Of a DNA stretch of 64,000 nt, positions 26,025-33,242 are shown piece after piece. How positions within the stretch are numbered: position 1 is the stretch's first letter; each line of letters starts with the position of its first letter. A program made the position numbers and the translations under genes. The notes below the pieces were generated by a model that saw only the letters and a program-made list of their open reading frames with translations, made no database searches and had not been told where the DNA came from. Origin of the DNA: Mycolicibacterium septicum DSM 44393 (GTDB lineage: Bacteria; Actinomycetota; Actinomycetes; Mycobacteriales; Mycobacteriaceae); NCBI RefSeq assembly GCF_000455325.1, contig NZ_HG322951.1, positions 680,351-744,350 of the forward strand, read 5' to 3'.

Positions 26025-27290
26025 TCACACCCCCGCGGCCTTGCGCTGGTAGTCGTCGATCCATGCCGCGGTCTCCTTGTGTAGGTGCCGAAGCAGGATC
26101 TCCTGATCGCAGAGCAGGAACTCGTCGACCACCCGGGTCTCGATCGAGCTCTGGGTGGCTTCCAGGGTGTTGGCGTCCTGCAGGCCGTACTCCTTGAAGG
26201 AAACCGCGGCCAATTCCTGGCCCAACCGCTCCCGTGGTGTCCGCGGCTGCGGGAAGTACAACGTGCATTCGAAGGTGTGGGTGTTGAACGAGGTCGGCCA
26301 GTAGTGGTAGGTCAGATACCAGCCCTGGCCCCAGAACAAGACGACGAAGTTGGGGAACAACTGGAACGAGTCCAACCCCCACGGATCGCATTTGGCCGGG
26401 TTGAGACCGACCGGCATGTCGCCGAGATCCGGGGCCTCCCATGGTCCGAAAAGTCCGCTCTGGCAGATGTCTTCGATGGGCTTGCGCATCTCGTCGGCCA
26501 TCTCCCAGGCCCGCACGCCGGATGTGCTCACCAACCGGTGCGGCCCTTCGATCCGGTAGTGCGGTGCCTCGAACCCTGATTCAGCGGCAGCCTTCGAGTA
26601 GGCGGTGGGGGACTGGTTCGCGTGCAATATGGGTGCGTGGTAGAACTCCTGGAAGGCGTCCATGTAGAGCTTCCAATTCGCCTTCACCTCAGAGCGATAG
26701 GTGAACCGCGAGGTCATCTTGTCGAACGGGTAGCCCTCCAGATCGGTGATCATCGGGCCCAGGAATTCACGCAGAGATTGCTCTGGGACCTTGGCGAAGT
26801 TGACGAAGATGAACCCTTCCCACACCTCGCAGTGCACGGGAACCAGGCCGTAACGGCTCTTGTCCAGGTCGAAGAACTCAGACTCCTGCTGGACGAAGGT
26901 GAGCTCGCCGTCCAGGTCGTAACGCCAGGCGTGGTACTTGCAGGTGAACTGCCGGCACACCCCGCTGGTCTCCTCCAGCGGCATGTCATCCCACACCAGC
27001 TTGTTACCCCGGTGGCGGCAGACGTTGTGGAAGGCCTTGACCTCTCCGGACTTGCCGCGGACCACGATGATCGAGGTGTTGGCGGCCTTCATCTCCCGGG
27101 TGAAGTAGCTCCCCTTGCGTGAAAGCTGTTCGACCCGTCCGACATTCAGCCAGGCGCGTTTGAAGATCGCCTTGCGCTCGAGTTCGTAGATCTCCGGGCT
27201 GATCGAGTCTTCATACGACACCGGGCCGGTGCCGAGTTCCGGGTAGTGCTGAGTCCAGCTGCCTTCAGCCGGTTTGGGAAACCGAGCCAT
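26025..27290 (-). CDS. Rieske non-heme iron oxygenase alpha subunit (canonical)
   Basis: A 421-residue oxygenase. The Rieske [2Fe-2S] motif is complete: C91-x-H93 in VCRHRGN and C117-x2-H120 in FTCKYHAWRYD. The mononuclear iron motif is E215, H218 and H223 in QEFYHAPILH, with the carboxylate ligand likely in YGLQDAN near residue 370. It is about 45 percent similar by eye to the protein at 19444-20712 along its whole length. It is the first gene of an operon with the small partner, an amidohydrolase and MarR. Electron supply is probably from the reductase at 21507-22571. The substrate is unknown; no beta subunit is encoded nearby. Confidence 0.93.
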   Translation of the reverse strand: MARFPKPAEGSWTQHYPELGTGPVSYEDSISPEIYELERKAIFKRAWLNVGRVEQLSRKGSYFTREMKAANTSIIVVRGKSGEVKAFHNVCRHRGNKLVWDDMPLEETSGVCRQFTCKYHAWRYDLDGELTFVQQESEFFDLDKSRYGLVPVHCEVWEGFIFVNFAKVPEQSLREFLGPMITDLEGYPFDKMTSRFTYRSEVKANWKLYMDAFQEFYHAPILHANQSPTAYSKAAAESGFEAPHYRIEGPHRLVSTSGVRAWEMADEMRKPIEDICQSGLFGPWEAPDLGDMPVGLNPAKCDPWGLDSFQLFPNFVVLFWGQGWYLTYHYWPTSFNTHTFECTLYFPQPRTPRERLGQELAAVSFKEYGLQDANTLEATQSSIETRVVDEFLLCDQEILLRHLHKETAAWIDDYQRKAAGV

Positions 27291-27380
27291 GCTCGCTCCT
27301 GTCAGATGTGATTCGACCGACGATGCCGACCCGTGGCTGTTGGTGCCGGCAGCTCAAACTCGACGGTAGACGGCCGTTTC

Positions 27381-27400
27381 ATCAATGACAAGTAGTTGAT
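27381..27400. promoter_or_regulatory. Shared operator-like site 2 (Rieske 2/aldehyde dehydrogenase divergent promoter)
   Basis: ATCAATGACAAGTAGTTGAT has 5-base inverted ends (ATCAA and TTGAT) and matches site 1 at 22585-22604 in reverse complement at 18 of 20 positions. It lies 31 bases before the aldehyde dehydrogenase start and 90 bases before the Rieske 2 start, in a 141-base divergent intergenic region. Confidence 0.62.
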
Positions 27401-27431
27401 ACTCTGAATTCGACTGAGGCGGGAGGGTCCG

Positions 27432-28892
27432 ATGGATCAGCATCTTGGGGAGTACCTGGGGGTCGAGGCCGACTGGTCGCTCGACGGCGACCCCGGCGAC
27501 ACGATCGAGGTCATCTCCCCGCACACCGGGCAACCCATCGCTCGTGTGGTGGCGGCCGGACCGGCCGAGGTGGACGCTGCCGTCGCGGCCGCTCGTGCGG
27601 CCATCGACCACGGGCCGTGGCCACGGCTGGACCCGGCGGAACGCATCGCGGCGGTGCGACGCCTCGCCGAGGTCTACGCCGGACGACGCGGCGAGATGGC
27701 CCAACTCATCTCGGCCGAGATGGGTGCGCCGATCACTTTCGCCCAACGCGCGCAGGTCGGGCTGCCGGCGATGATGATGTCCGCGTTCTGCGACCTCGCC
27801 GAGACCTATCCCTGGCGGGAGGTCCGCTCGGGTTTCTTCGGGTCGGACGTTCGCGTCGTGAAGCAGCAGGTGGGTGTCGTCGCAGCCGTCGTTCCGTGGA
27901 ACATGCCGCAGTTCCTGATCGTCACCAAGCTCGTGCCCGCGCTGCTCGCCGGCTGCGCGGTGGTGCTCAAGCCCGCGCCCGAATCTCCCCTGGATGCACT
28001 GCTTTTGAGCGACATGATCAAGGAGATCGGCCTGCCCGACGGCGTCGTCTCCGTCATCCAGGGGGACGCCACCGTCGGTGCCCACCTGGTCGGCCACGCG
28101 GGCGTCGACAAGGTCTCGTTTACGGGTTCGAGTGCCGCGGGCCGCGCCGTCGCGGCGGCTGCCGCAGCCAACTTGACCAAGGTAAGTCTCGAGCTCGGCG
28201 GCAAGTCGGCGGCCATCATCCTCGATGACGCCGACCCGGCGACCGTCGCGGCCGGGGTGCGGTCGGCCAGCCTGTCCAACAGTGGCCAGATCTGCAATGC
28301 CTTGACCCGCATCGTCGTACCGGCGTCCCGGGAGCAGGAGTTCGTCGACGCCCTGGCCGACCGGATGAACGCACTCGTCGTCGGCGATCCCGCCGACGCG
28401 GCCACCGACCTGGGTCCACTCGTGTCCCGACGGCAGCAGCAGCGTGTACGCGACTACATCGACCTCGGACGGCAAGAGGGAGCCCGGATGGTCTGCGGAG
28501 GGGCCGACCTGCCCGATGGCGTCGACACGGGCTGGTACGTCCGGCCCACTCTGTTCGCCGGGGCTGACAACTCGATGCGCATCGCCCGCGAGGAGATCTT
28601 CGGTCCTGTACTCACCGTGATCGGGTACCGCGACGAGGACGAAGCGGTCGCGATCGCCAACGACTCCGACTATGGCCTGGCCGGCTCGGTGTGGACGGCG
28701 GACACCGACCGCGGCATCAAGATCGCCGAACGTGTACAAACCGGCACTTTCGGGGTAAACCAGGGGTACACGATGGATCCGTTCGCACCGTTCGGCGGCG
28801 TCAAGGACAGTGGCTACGGCCGGGAACTCGGCCGTGAAGGCCTCGACGGCTATCTCGAGACCAAGTCCATCGCCGTCGCGGCCACCCGGTGA
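27432..28892 (+). CDS. NAD(P)-dependent aldehyde dehydrogenase (cluster)
   Basis: A 486-residue non-acylating aldehyde dehydrogenase. VVPWNMPQ and KPAPESP form the cofactor site, FTGSSAAGR the NAD-binding turn, LELGGKSA carries the general-base Glu, and SNSGQICNALTR the catalytic Cys; EEIFGPVL and the C-terminal GGVKDSGYGRE are also present. It is divergent from Rieske 2 and downstream of the shared site at 27381-27400, and is followed 13 bases later by an amidohydrolase-2 gene. It most likely oxidises an aldehyde released after oxygenation to the acid. It is a paralogue of the enzyme at 43022-44506. Confidence 0.93.
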   Translation: MDQHLGEYLGVEADWSLDGDPGDTIEVISPHTGQPIARVVAAGPAEVDAAVAAARAAIDHGPWPRLDPAERIAAVRRLAEVYAGRRGEMAQLISAEMGAPITFAQRAQVGLPAMMMSAFCDLAETYPWREVRSGFFGSDVRVVKQQVGVVAAVVPWNMPQFLIVTKLVPALLAGCAVVLKPAPESPLDALLLSDMIKEIGLPDGVVSVIQGDATVGAHLVGHAGVDKVSFTGSSAAGRAVAAAAAANLTKVSLELGGKSAAIILDDADPATVAAGVRSASLSNSGQICNALTRIVVPASREQEFVDALADRMNALVVGDPADAATDLGPLVSRRQQQRVRDYIDLGRQEGARMVCGGADLPDGVDTGWYVRPTLFAGADNSMRIAREEIFGPVLTVIGYRDEDEAVAIANDSDYGLAGSVWTADTDRGIKIAERVQTGTFGVNQGYTMDPFAPFGGVKDSGYGRELGREGLDGYLETKSIAVAATR

Positions 28893-28905
28893 TCGAGAGG
28901 GAATG

Positions 28906-30048
28906 ATGACCACAACCACCTCACCCAGGATTCCGGCCGCCGAACGCATCGCCGTGCGATGTGTCGACTCCGATGTGCATCCCGTTCCCCGCCGGGGAGA
29001 GCTCGGCCAGTACATCCCCGAGCCGTGGCGGTCCAGGTATTTCAACACCCACGATGTCGGCGACCTCATCTACTACGACGCCCCCGATTACGCGCATGCC
29101 TACGCGATGCGGACGGATGCCTTCCCGTCCGACGGCGAATTCGCCGGCAGCAACCCCGATCTCGCCTTCCGGCAGCTGATCATGGAGGCCGGGGCGGATA
29201 TCGCGATTCTGGAACCCGCGGCGTACTCGGCCCACATTCCCGAGGCCAATCATGTGATGAACTGCGCGCTCAACGACTGGCAGGCCAACCACTGGCTGGA
29301 CAGTCACAACAACTGGCACGAGCGCTGGCGTGGATCCATCTGCCTGGCGGTCGAAGCGCCCGAGCTGGGGGCGCAGGAGATCGAACGGTGGGCCGGCCAC
29401 CCGTACATGGCGCAGATCCTGATCAAGGCCGAGCCGCGTCCGTCGTGGGGTGACCCCAAATACGACCCGATCTGGGCGGCGGCCACCAAACATGACATTC
29501 CCGTGAGCTGCCACCTGTCCCGCGGCGAGTACGAGGAACTTCCGCTCCCGCCGGTGGGGCTGCCCAGCTACAACCACGACTTCATGGTCACGTACTCACT
29601 GTTGGCGGCCAACCAGGTGATGAGCCTGATCTTCGACGGCGTGTTCGACCGGTTCCCGACGCTGCGCATCGTGTTCGTCGAGCACGCGTTCACCTGGATC
29701 CTGCCGCTGATGTGGCGCATGGACGCCATCTATGAGGCACGCAAGTCCTGGATGGACATCAAGCGCAAGCCGTCCGAGTACGTCAAGGACCACATCAAGT
29801 TCACCACCCAGCCGTTGGACTACCCCGAGGACAAGACCGAACTGTCGCGGGCCTTCGAATGGATGGAGTGCGACAAGATCCTGCTGTTCTCCAGCGACTA
29901 CCCGCACTGGACGTTCGACGACCCGCGCTGGCTGGTCAAACACCTGCCCGAGCACGCCAGGGAAAACGTCATGTTCCGCAACGGCATCGAGACCTACAAG
30001 CTGCCCGAGACGGTTCCGGTGCTCGAGGGTCAGGTGCGGGTGTTCTGA
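28906..30048 (+). CDS. Amidohydrolase-2 (ACMSD-like) family metal-dependent hydrolase/decarboxylase
   Basis: A 380-residue TIM-barrel protein of PF04909 type. The metal motif VDSDVHPVP (D-x-H) is near residue 18, VSCHLSRG and VEHAFTWILPLMWRMD provide His residues, and FSSDYPHWTFDDP supplies the C-terminal Asp. Such proteins are decarboxylases or hydrolases in aromatic and terpenoid breakdown and are frequent beside Rieske oxygenases. The second of two adjacent ATG codons fits the AGAGG ribosome-binding site better. It forms an operon with the aldehyde dehydrogenase upstream. A decarboxylation step after aldehyde oxidation is plausible but unproven. Confidence 0.9.
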   Translation: MTTTTSPRIPAAERIAVRCVDSDVHPVPRRGELGQYIPEPWRSRYFNTHDVGDLIYYDAPDYAHAYAMRTDAFPSDGEFAGSNPDLAFRQLIMEAGADIAILEPAAYSAHIPEANHVMNCALNDWQANHWLDSHNNWHERWRGSICLAVEAPELGAQEIERWAGHPYMAQILIKAEPRPSWGDPKYDPIWAAATKHDIPVSCHLSRGEYEELPLPPVGLPSYNHDFMVTYSLLAANQVMSLIFDGVFDRFPTLRIVFVEHAFTWILPLMWRMDAIYEARKSWMDIKRKPSEYVKDHIKFTTQPLDYPEDKTELSRAFEWMECDKILLFSSDYPHWTFDDPRWLVKHLPEHARENVMFRNGIETYKLPETVPVLEGQVRVF

Positions 30049-30055
30049 GTCGCCC

Positions 30056-30658
30056 TTACGGCAGCTTGATGGCCGACACGTACATTTCCACCATGGGCCG
30101 GTAGAGGTCGACATCGTCGAGTTCACTGCCCAGCACCACACCCTCGCTGGTGGCGATGAGCACCTGGGCGAACGTCGACGCCGGAATCCGCAGCGTTGCG
30201 CCAAGTCGTTTCATACCTGCGGCGATGAAGGCGCTGAGCGACTCGACGACTTCGGCGCGCTTCGCTGCGACCCGGTCCCGAGCCTCCGGGTTGCGACGCA
30301 GGTAGAGGGTGAATTCGTGGCCTAACGCGGCATGCTCGGCGCCGCGGTCGCGGCTCAGCTCGCGCCATCGCTCGGCGATCTCGTCGAGTTCTGCCGCCCC
30401 GACCTCCTTCGCGGAGGACATCACCTCCGCGAAGTTGTCGAAATACCGGCGCCAGTACCTGTCGCTGACTGCCAGGAAGAGGTCTTCCTTGGTGGAGAAG
30501 TGGTTGTAGATGGCGCCCTTGGTGTAGCCGGCAGCGTGGGCGATGTCATCCAGAGACGCTGCGGTGAATCCTTTTTCGGCAAAAACGGCTTCCGCAGCGT
30601 CCAGGAGTAGTGAGCGGGTGCGCTCCAGGCGCCGCTCCCGCGTCCACCGCTCGACCAT
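30056..30658 (-). CDS. TetR-family regulator beside the AveC-like gene
   Basis: A 200-residue regulator. The HTH reads LLDAAEAVFAEKGFTAASLDD followed by IAHAAGYTKGAIYNHFSTKEDLF, a textbook TetR pattern (residues about 18-62). It converges with the amidohydrolase gene (7 bases between stops) and is divergent from the AveC-like gene. The intergenic region contains three alternating half-sites GGTAT/ATACC/GGTAT at 30694-30717, close to its own start (30658), which fits autorepression and control of the membrane protein. Confidence 0.9.
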   Translation of the reverse strand: MVERWTRERRLERTRSLLLDAAEAVFAEKGFTAASLDDIAHAAGYTKGAIYNHFSTKEDLFLAVSDRYWRRYFDNFAEVMSSAKEVGAAELDEIAERWRELSRDRGAEHAALGHEFTLYLRRNPEARDRVAAKRAEVVESLSAFIAAGMKRLGATLRIPASTFAQVLIATSEGVVLGSELDDVDLYRPMVEMYVSAIKLP

Positions 30659-30693
30659 GCGTGAGATTCTGCCACAGAACTAAAAAACCTCTA

Positions 30694-30717
30694 GGTATTT
30701 GAGATACCACTCGGTAT
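30694..30717. promoter_or_regulatory. Triple half-site operator in the TetR/AveC intergenic region
   Basis: Three half-sites alternate in orientation: GGTAT at 30694-30698, ATACC at 30704-30708 and GGTAT at 30713-30717, giving two overlapping inverted pairs with 5- and 4-base spacers. The stretch is AT-rich against its surroundings. TetR dimers could bind either pair. Confidence 0.5.
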
Positions 30718-30826
30718 ATTCTGCTGCGAACGCATGACGATCCCTTGTCGCTGGGGCCATTTCGCGATTCGGGTGCACTGTTCGATTCATGCGCGCTGAT
30801 ACGGCAACCAAGAAGGAGGCAGTGTC

Positions 30827-31987
30827 GTGGGCGACCTGTCCAGCGGGAGCAAGACCGAGCCGCGCGGCGGCGCGGCGTCAATCGATGTAGGGGTACAGCG
30901 GACAGTCAAACCGGTCCAGATATGGGCCGTAGCCGGTGGGGCATTGCTGGCACTTCAGCTGTATGTGTGGATCAGCTGGATCACCGGACCCTATTTCGAA
31001 CGCGTGCCCGGCGGCGTCAACGAGCCGCCGCTTTATATGAAGATCCCCCTGATCGCGAATGCGGTTGTGCTCTGGGTCGGTCTGCCATTCGCCATCTGGT
31101 GGTTCTTCATCAGGCCATGGCGTCGCGAACGTCGAATCACGTTGGACGGCATGCTATTTGTGTCGATGGGCCTGATGTTCTTCCAGGATCCCCTGCTGAA
31201 CTACTTCAACACCTGGTGCACGTACAACACCTGGTTGTTCAACCGGGGTTCGTGGTCCTCGAACATTCCGGGATGGGTCTCACCCGAGGAGCCCGGCCGC
31301 CAGGTCGCCGAACCACTGCTGACGAATGTGCCGGGTTACGCCTACGGCGTCCTGCTGATCACAATCGCCGGTTGTTGGGCCATGCGCAAGATCAAGAACC
31401 GCTGGCCGAGCATCACCAACCTGCGGTTGATATTACTGACCTACGCGATGGCCTTCGTCTTCGATTTCGTGATGGAAGCCCTGGTCATGCTGCCGATCGG
31501 GTTCTACACCTACCCGGGCGCGATCCGGTCGGTGTCATTCAACGCCGGCACCTACTATCAGTGGCCGATTTATGAGGGGCTGATGTGGGGCGGTGTCCAG
31601 GCGGCCCTGTGCTGTTTGCGCTTCTTCACCGATGATCGCGGCCGCACCGTCGTCGAACGTGGAATCGACCGTGTGCGAGGCGGTTTCGCGAAGCAGCAGT
31701 TCATCCGTTTCCTGGCGGTCTTTGCCGGGGTCAGCGCCTGTTTCTTCTTCTTCTACAACCTGCCTGCGCAGTGGATCGGCATGCACTCGGACCCCTGGCC
31801 CGAGGACCACATGAAGCGGTCCTATCTCACCGGAGGCATCTGTGGTGATGGCACCGACACTCCCTGTCCCGACCCGGTACTGCCGATGCCCACCAAACGG
31901 TCCGGCTTCATCAACACCGACGGTCAGCTGGTCCTACCGGAGGGTGCGCAGCTGCCGACGGTCGTGCCGCTGATGCCGGGGAACTGA
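30827..31987 (+). CDS. AveC-like (spirocyclase family) integral membrane protein
   Basis: A 386-residue protein with about seven to eight hydrophobic segments (for example AVAGGALLALQLYVWISWI, IANAVVLWVGLPFAIWWFFI and FLAVFAGVSACFFFFY). Motifs FFQDPLLNYFNTWCTYN, FDFVMEALVMLPIGFYTYPG and YYQWPIYEGLMWGG match my recollection of the AveC family, named after the spiroketal cyclase/dehydratase of avermectin synthesis. Mycobacteria have several such genes with no known role. The polar tail of about 70 residues holds two Cys (GGICGDGTDTPCPDP). It is divergent from a TetR gene. Whether it is an enzyme here is open. Confidence 0.8.
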   Translation: MGDLSSGSKTEPRGGAASIDVGVQRTVKPVQIWAVAGGALLALQLYVWISWITGPYFERVPGGVNEPPLYMKIPLIANAVVLWVGLPFAIWWFFIRPWRRERRITLDGMLFVSMGLMFFQDPLLNYFNTWCTYNTWLFNRGSWSSNIPGWVSPEEPGRQVAEPLLTNVPGYAYGVLLITIAGCWAMRKIKNRWPSITNLRLILLTYAMAFVFDFVMEALVMLPIGFYTYPGAIRSVSFNAGTYYQWPIYEGLMWGGVQAALCCLRFFTDDRGRTVVERGIDRVRGGFAKQQFIRFLAVFAGVSACFFFFYNLPAQWIGMHSDPWPEDHMKRSYLTGGICGDGTDTPCPDPVLPMPTKRSGFINTDGQLVLPEGAQLPTVVPLMPGN

Positions 31988-31994
31988 TGCCGAG

Positions 31995-32471
31995 TCAGGA
32001 GTCGACCGGCCCACACGAGGTGTCGCCCTGCCCGGCTTTGCGCAACAACGCTTTGAGTTGACGTTGTTCGGTGGGCGTCAGGCGGTCGAGCACCCGCTGA
32101 TCGGCGACGTGGACGGCGTCCTCGGCACGGGCGAGCAACGTGCGGCCGGTGGCGGTGAGTTCGGCGGGCAGCGCCTTTCCCGCCGCCGCGGCATCGGGGC
32201 GGCGCACGGCGCCCGCGGCTTCCAGGCGGTGCAGCAGCTGGTTGGTCGCCTGCGCACTGACGTTGGTGAGCCGGGCCAGTCCAGCGCTGGTAAGCCCGGG
32301 ATTCAGCGAGATGATCCGCAGGCAGACGAACTCCGGCAGTCCGAGTCCGAGCGGGGTGAGCACACCGACCAGCTCGGGGCGCAACGTCGCAGCCACCCGG
32401 TGCAGCAGGTATCCCAGCGGCTCGCTGTCGGGGGCATTCATAGCTGGCATCCTCACATGCGCCGCCCGCAT
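31995..32471 (-). CDS. MarR-family regulator (second)
   Basis: A 158-residue winged-helix protein (GLGLPEFVCLRIISLNPGLT, then SAGLARLTNVSAQATNQLLHRLEAAGAVRR, then RTLLARAEDAVHVADQRVLDRLTPTEQRQLKALL). Internal ATG codons at 32450 and 32441 are likely better starts than 32471, since the first ten residues are not family-like. It converges with the AveC-like gene (7 bases between stops) and is divergent from the Gly/Phe-rich winged-helix gene; the palindrome at 32556-32574 is in between and is the probable operator. Confidence 0.85.
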   Translation of the reverse strand: MRAAHVRMPAMNAPDSEPLGYLLHRVAATLRPELVGVLTPLGLGLPEFVCLRIISLNPGLTSAGLARLTNVSAQATNQLLHRLEAAGAVRRPDAAAAGKALPAELTATGRTLLARAEDAVHVADQRVLDRLTPTEQRQLKALLRKAGQGDTSCGPVDS

Positions 32472-32555
32472 CGACGATCCACATCGGCCGCACAGTTTCG
32501 CCCACAGCTCAACCAGTTCTCAGCCAGATCTCATTGAATTGGTCCCGATCGAGGC

Positions 32556-32574
32556 GTATCAAGGAACTTGATAC
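32556..32574. promoter_or_regulatory. Perfect palindrome between MarR and the GF-rich gene
   Basis: GTATCAAG-GAA-CTTGATAC has 8-base perfect arms. It lies 85 bases from the MarR start and 57 bases before the chosen start of the Gly/Phe-rich gene. The half-site TATCAAG is also part of the site at 22585-22604, so related MarR proteins may read both. Confidence 0.62.
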
Positions 32575-32630
32575 ACCTGTCGGGCCGCAGTTCCGCGGTC
32601 CGGTTGAAATCTGGAAAAAGGATGTGTGAC

Positions 32631-33227
32631 ATGGGTTTTGGAGGATTTGGCGGCGGTTTCGGTCCGGCGGGATTCGACGGCGGCAACTGCAGCCCAGAGG
32701 GGCAGGGCGGTTTCGGTCCTGGCGCGTTCGGTGGCGGTTTCGCCGGCCCCGGGTTCGGTAAGGGCTTCGGGCCGGGCTTCGCGCTCAAGCGTGCCGCCGT
32801 CGGCACCGCGGCACTGTTGCTCGACGGGCCGGCCACAGCTGAACAGATCGTCGAGCGCACCACCGAGGCCACCGGCGGCGCCTTCACCCCGCCGCAGGAC
32901 ATCGTCGAATTGGCCATCGCGGCACTGGCCGGCCGCGGTGTGGTCACCGTCTCCGACGGTGTCGCCACGCTGACCGATTTCGGCACCCAGCTGCTTGCCT
33001 GGCGCGGTGTCACCAGCGAGACCGCGCACGCGTTGTTCGGCAAGGTGGGCAAGTTCGCGGACGTCATCAAGATTCGCACCGGCCTGCACGAGGTCGCCGG
33101 TCTGGCCCGCACCATCGCGTTCACGGGCACGGACGAACAGAAGGCCAAGCTCGGTGAGGTGCGGACGAATCTGCTCGCGGCCATCACCGACGCGAAGAAG
33201 GCCCTGCACGGAGTGCTGGCCAACTAG
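32631..33227 (+). CDS. Gly/Phe-rich headed winged-helix (PadR-like) protein
   Basis: A 198-residue protein. Residues 1-45 are a low-complexity head made of G, F and P (MGFGGFGGGFGPAGF and GFGKGFGPGF); the rest is a winged-helix-like domain (LKRAAVGTAALLLDGPATAEQIVERT, IAALAGRGVVTVSDGVATLTDFG) and a helical tail (KLGEVRTNLLAAITDAKKALHGVL) as in PadR regulators. The ATG at 32631 is chosen because AAGGA lies 9 bases before it. Glycine/phenylalanine-rich heads are seen in some mycobacterial PadR proteins; the role of the head is unknown. It is divergent from a MarR gene and shares its palindrome. Confidence 0.8.
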   Translation: MGFGGFGGGFGPAGFDGGNCSPEGQGGFGPGAFGGGFAGPGFGKGFGPGFALKRAAVGTAALLLDGPATAEQIVERTTEATGGAFTPPQDIVELAIAALAGRGVVTVSDGVATLTDFGTQLLAWRGVTSETAHALFGKVGKFADVIKIRTGLHEVAGLARTIAFTGTDEQKAKLGEVRTNLLAAITDAKKALHGVLAN

Positions 33228-33242
33228 ATTCTCGTCTGGAAG

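Noticed and set aside
27354..29069. 571-codon frame antisense to the aldehyde dehydrogenase
   Set aside because: It would cover the divergent promoter and has no domain; the sense gene has all ALDH motifs.
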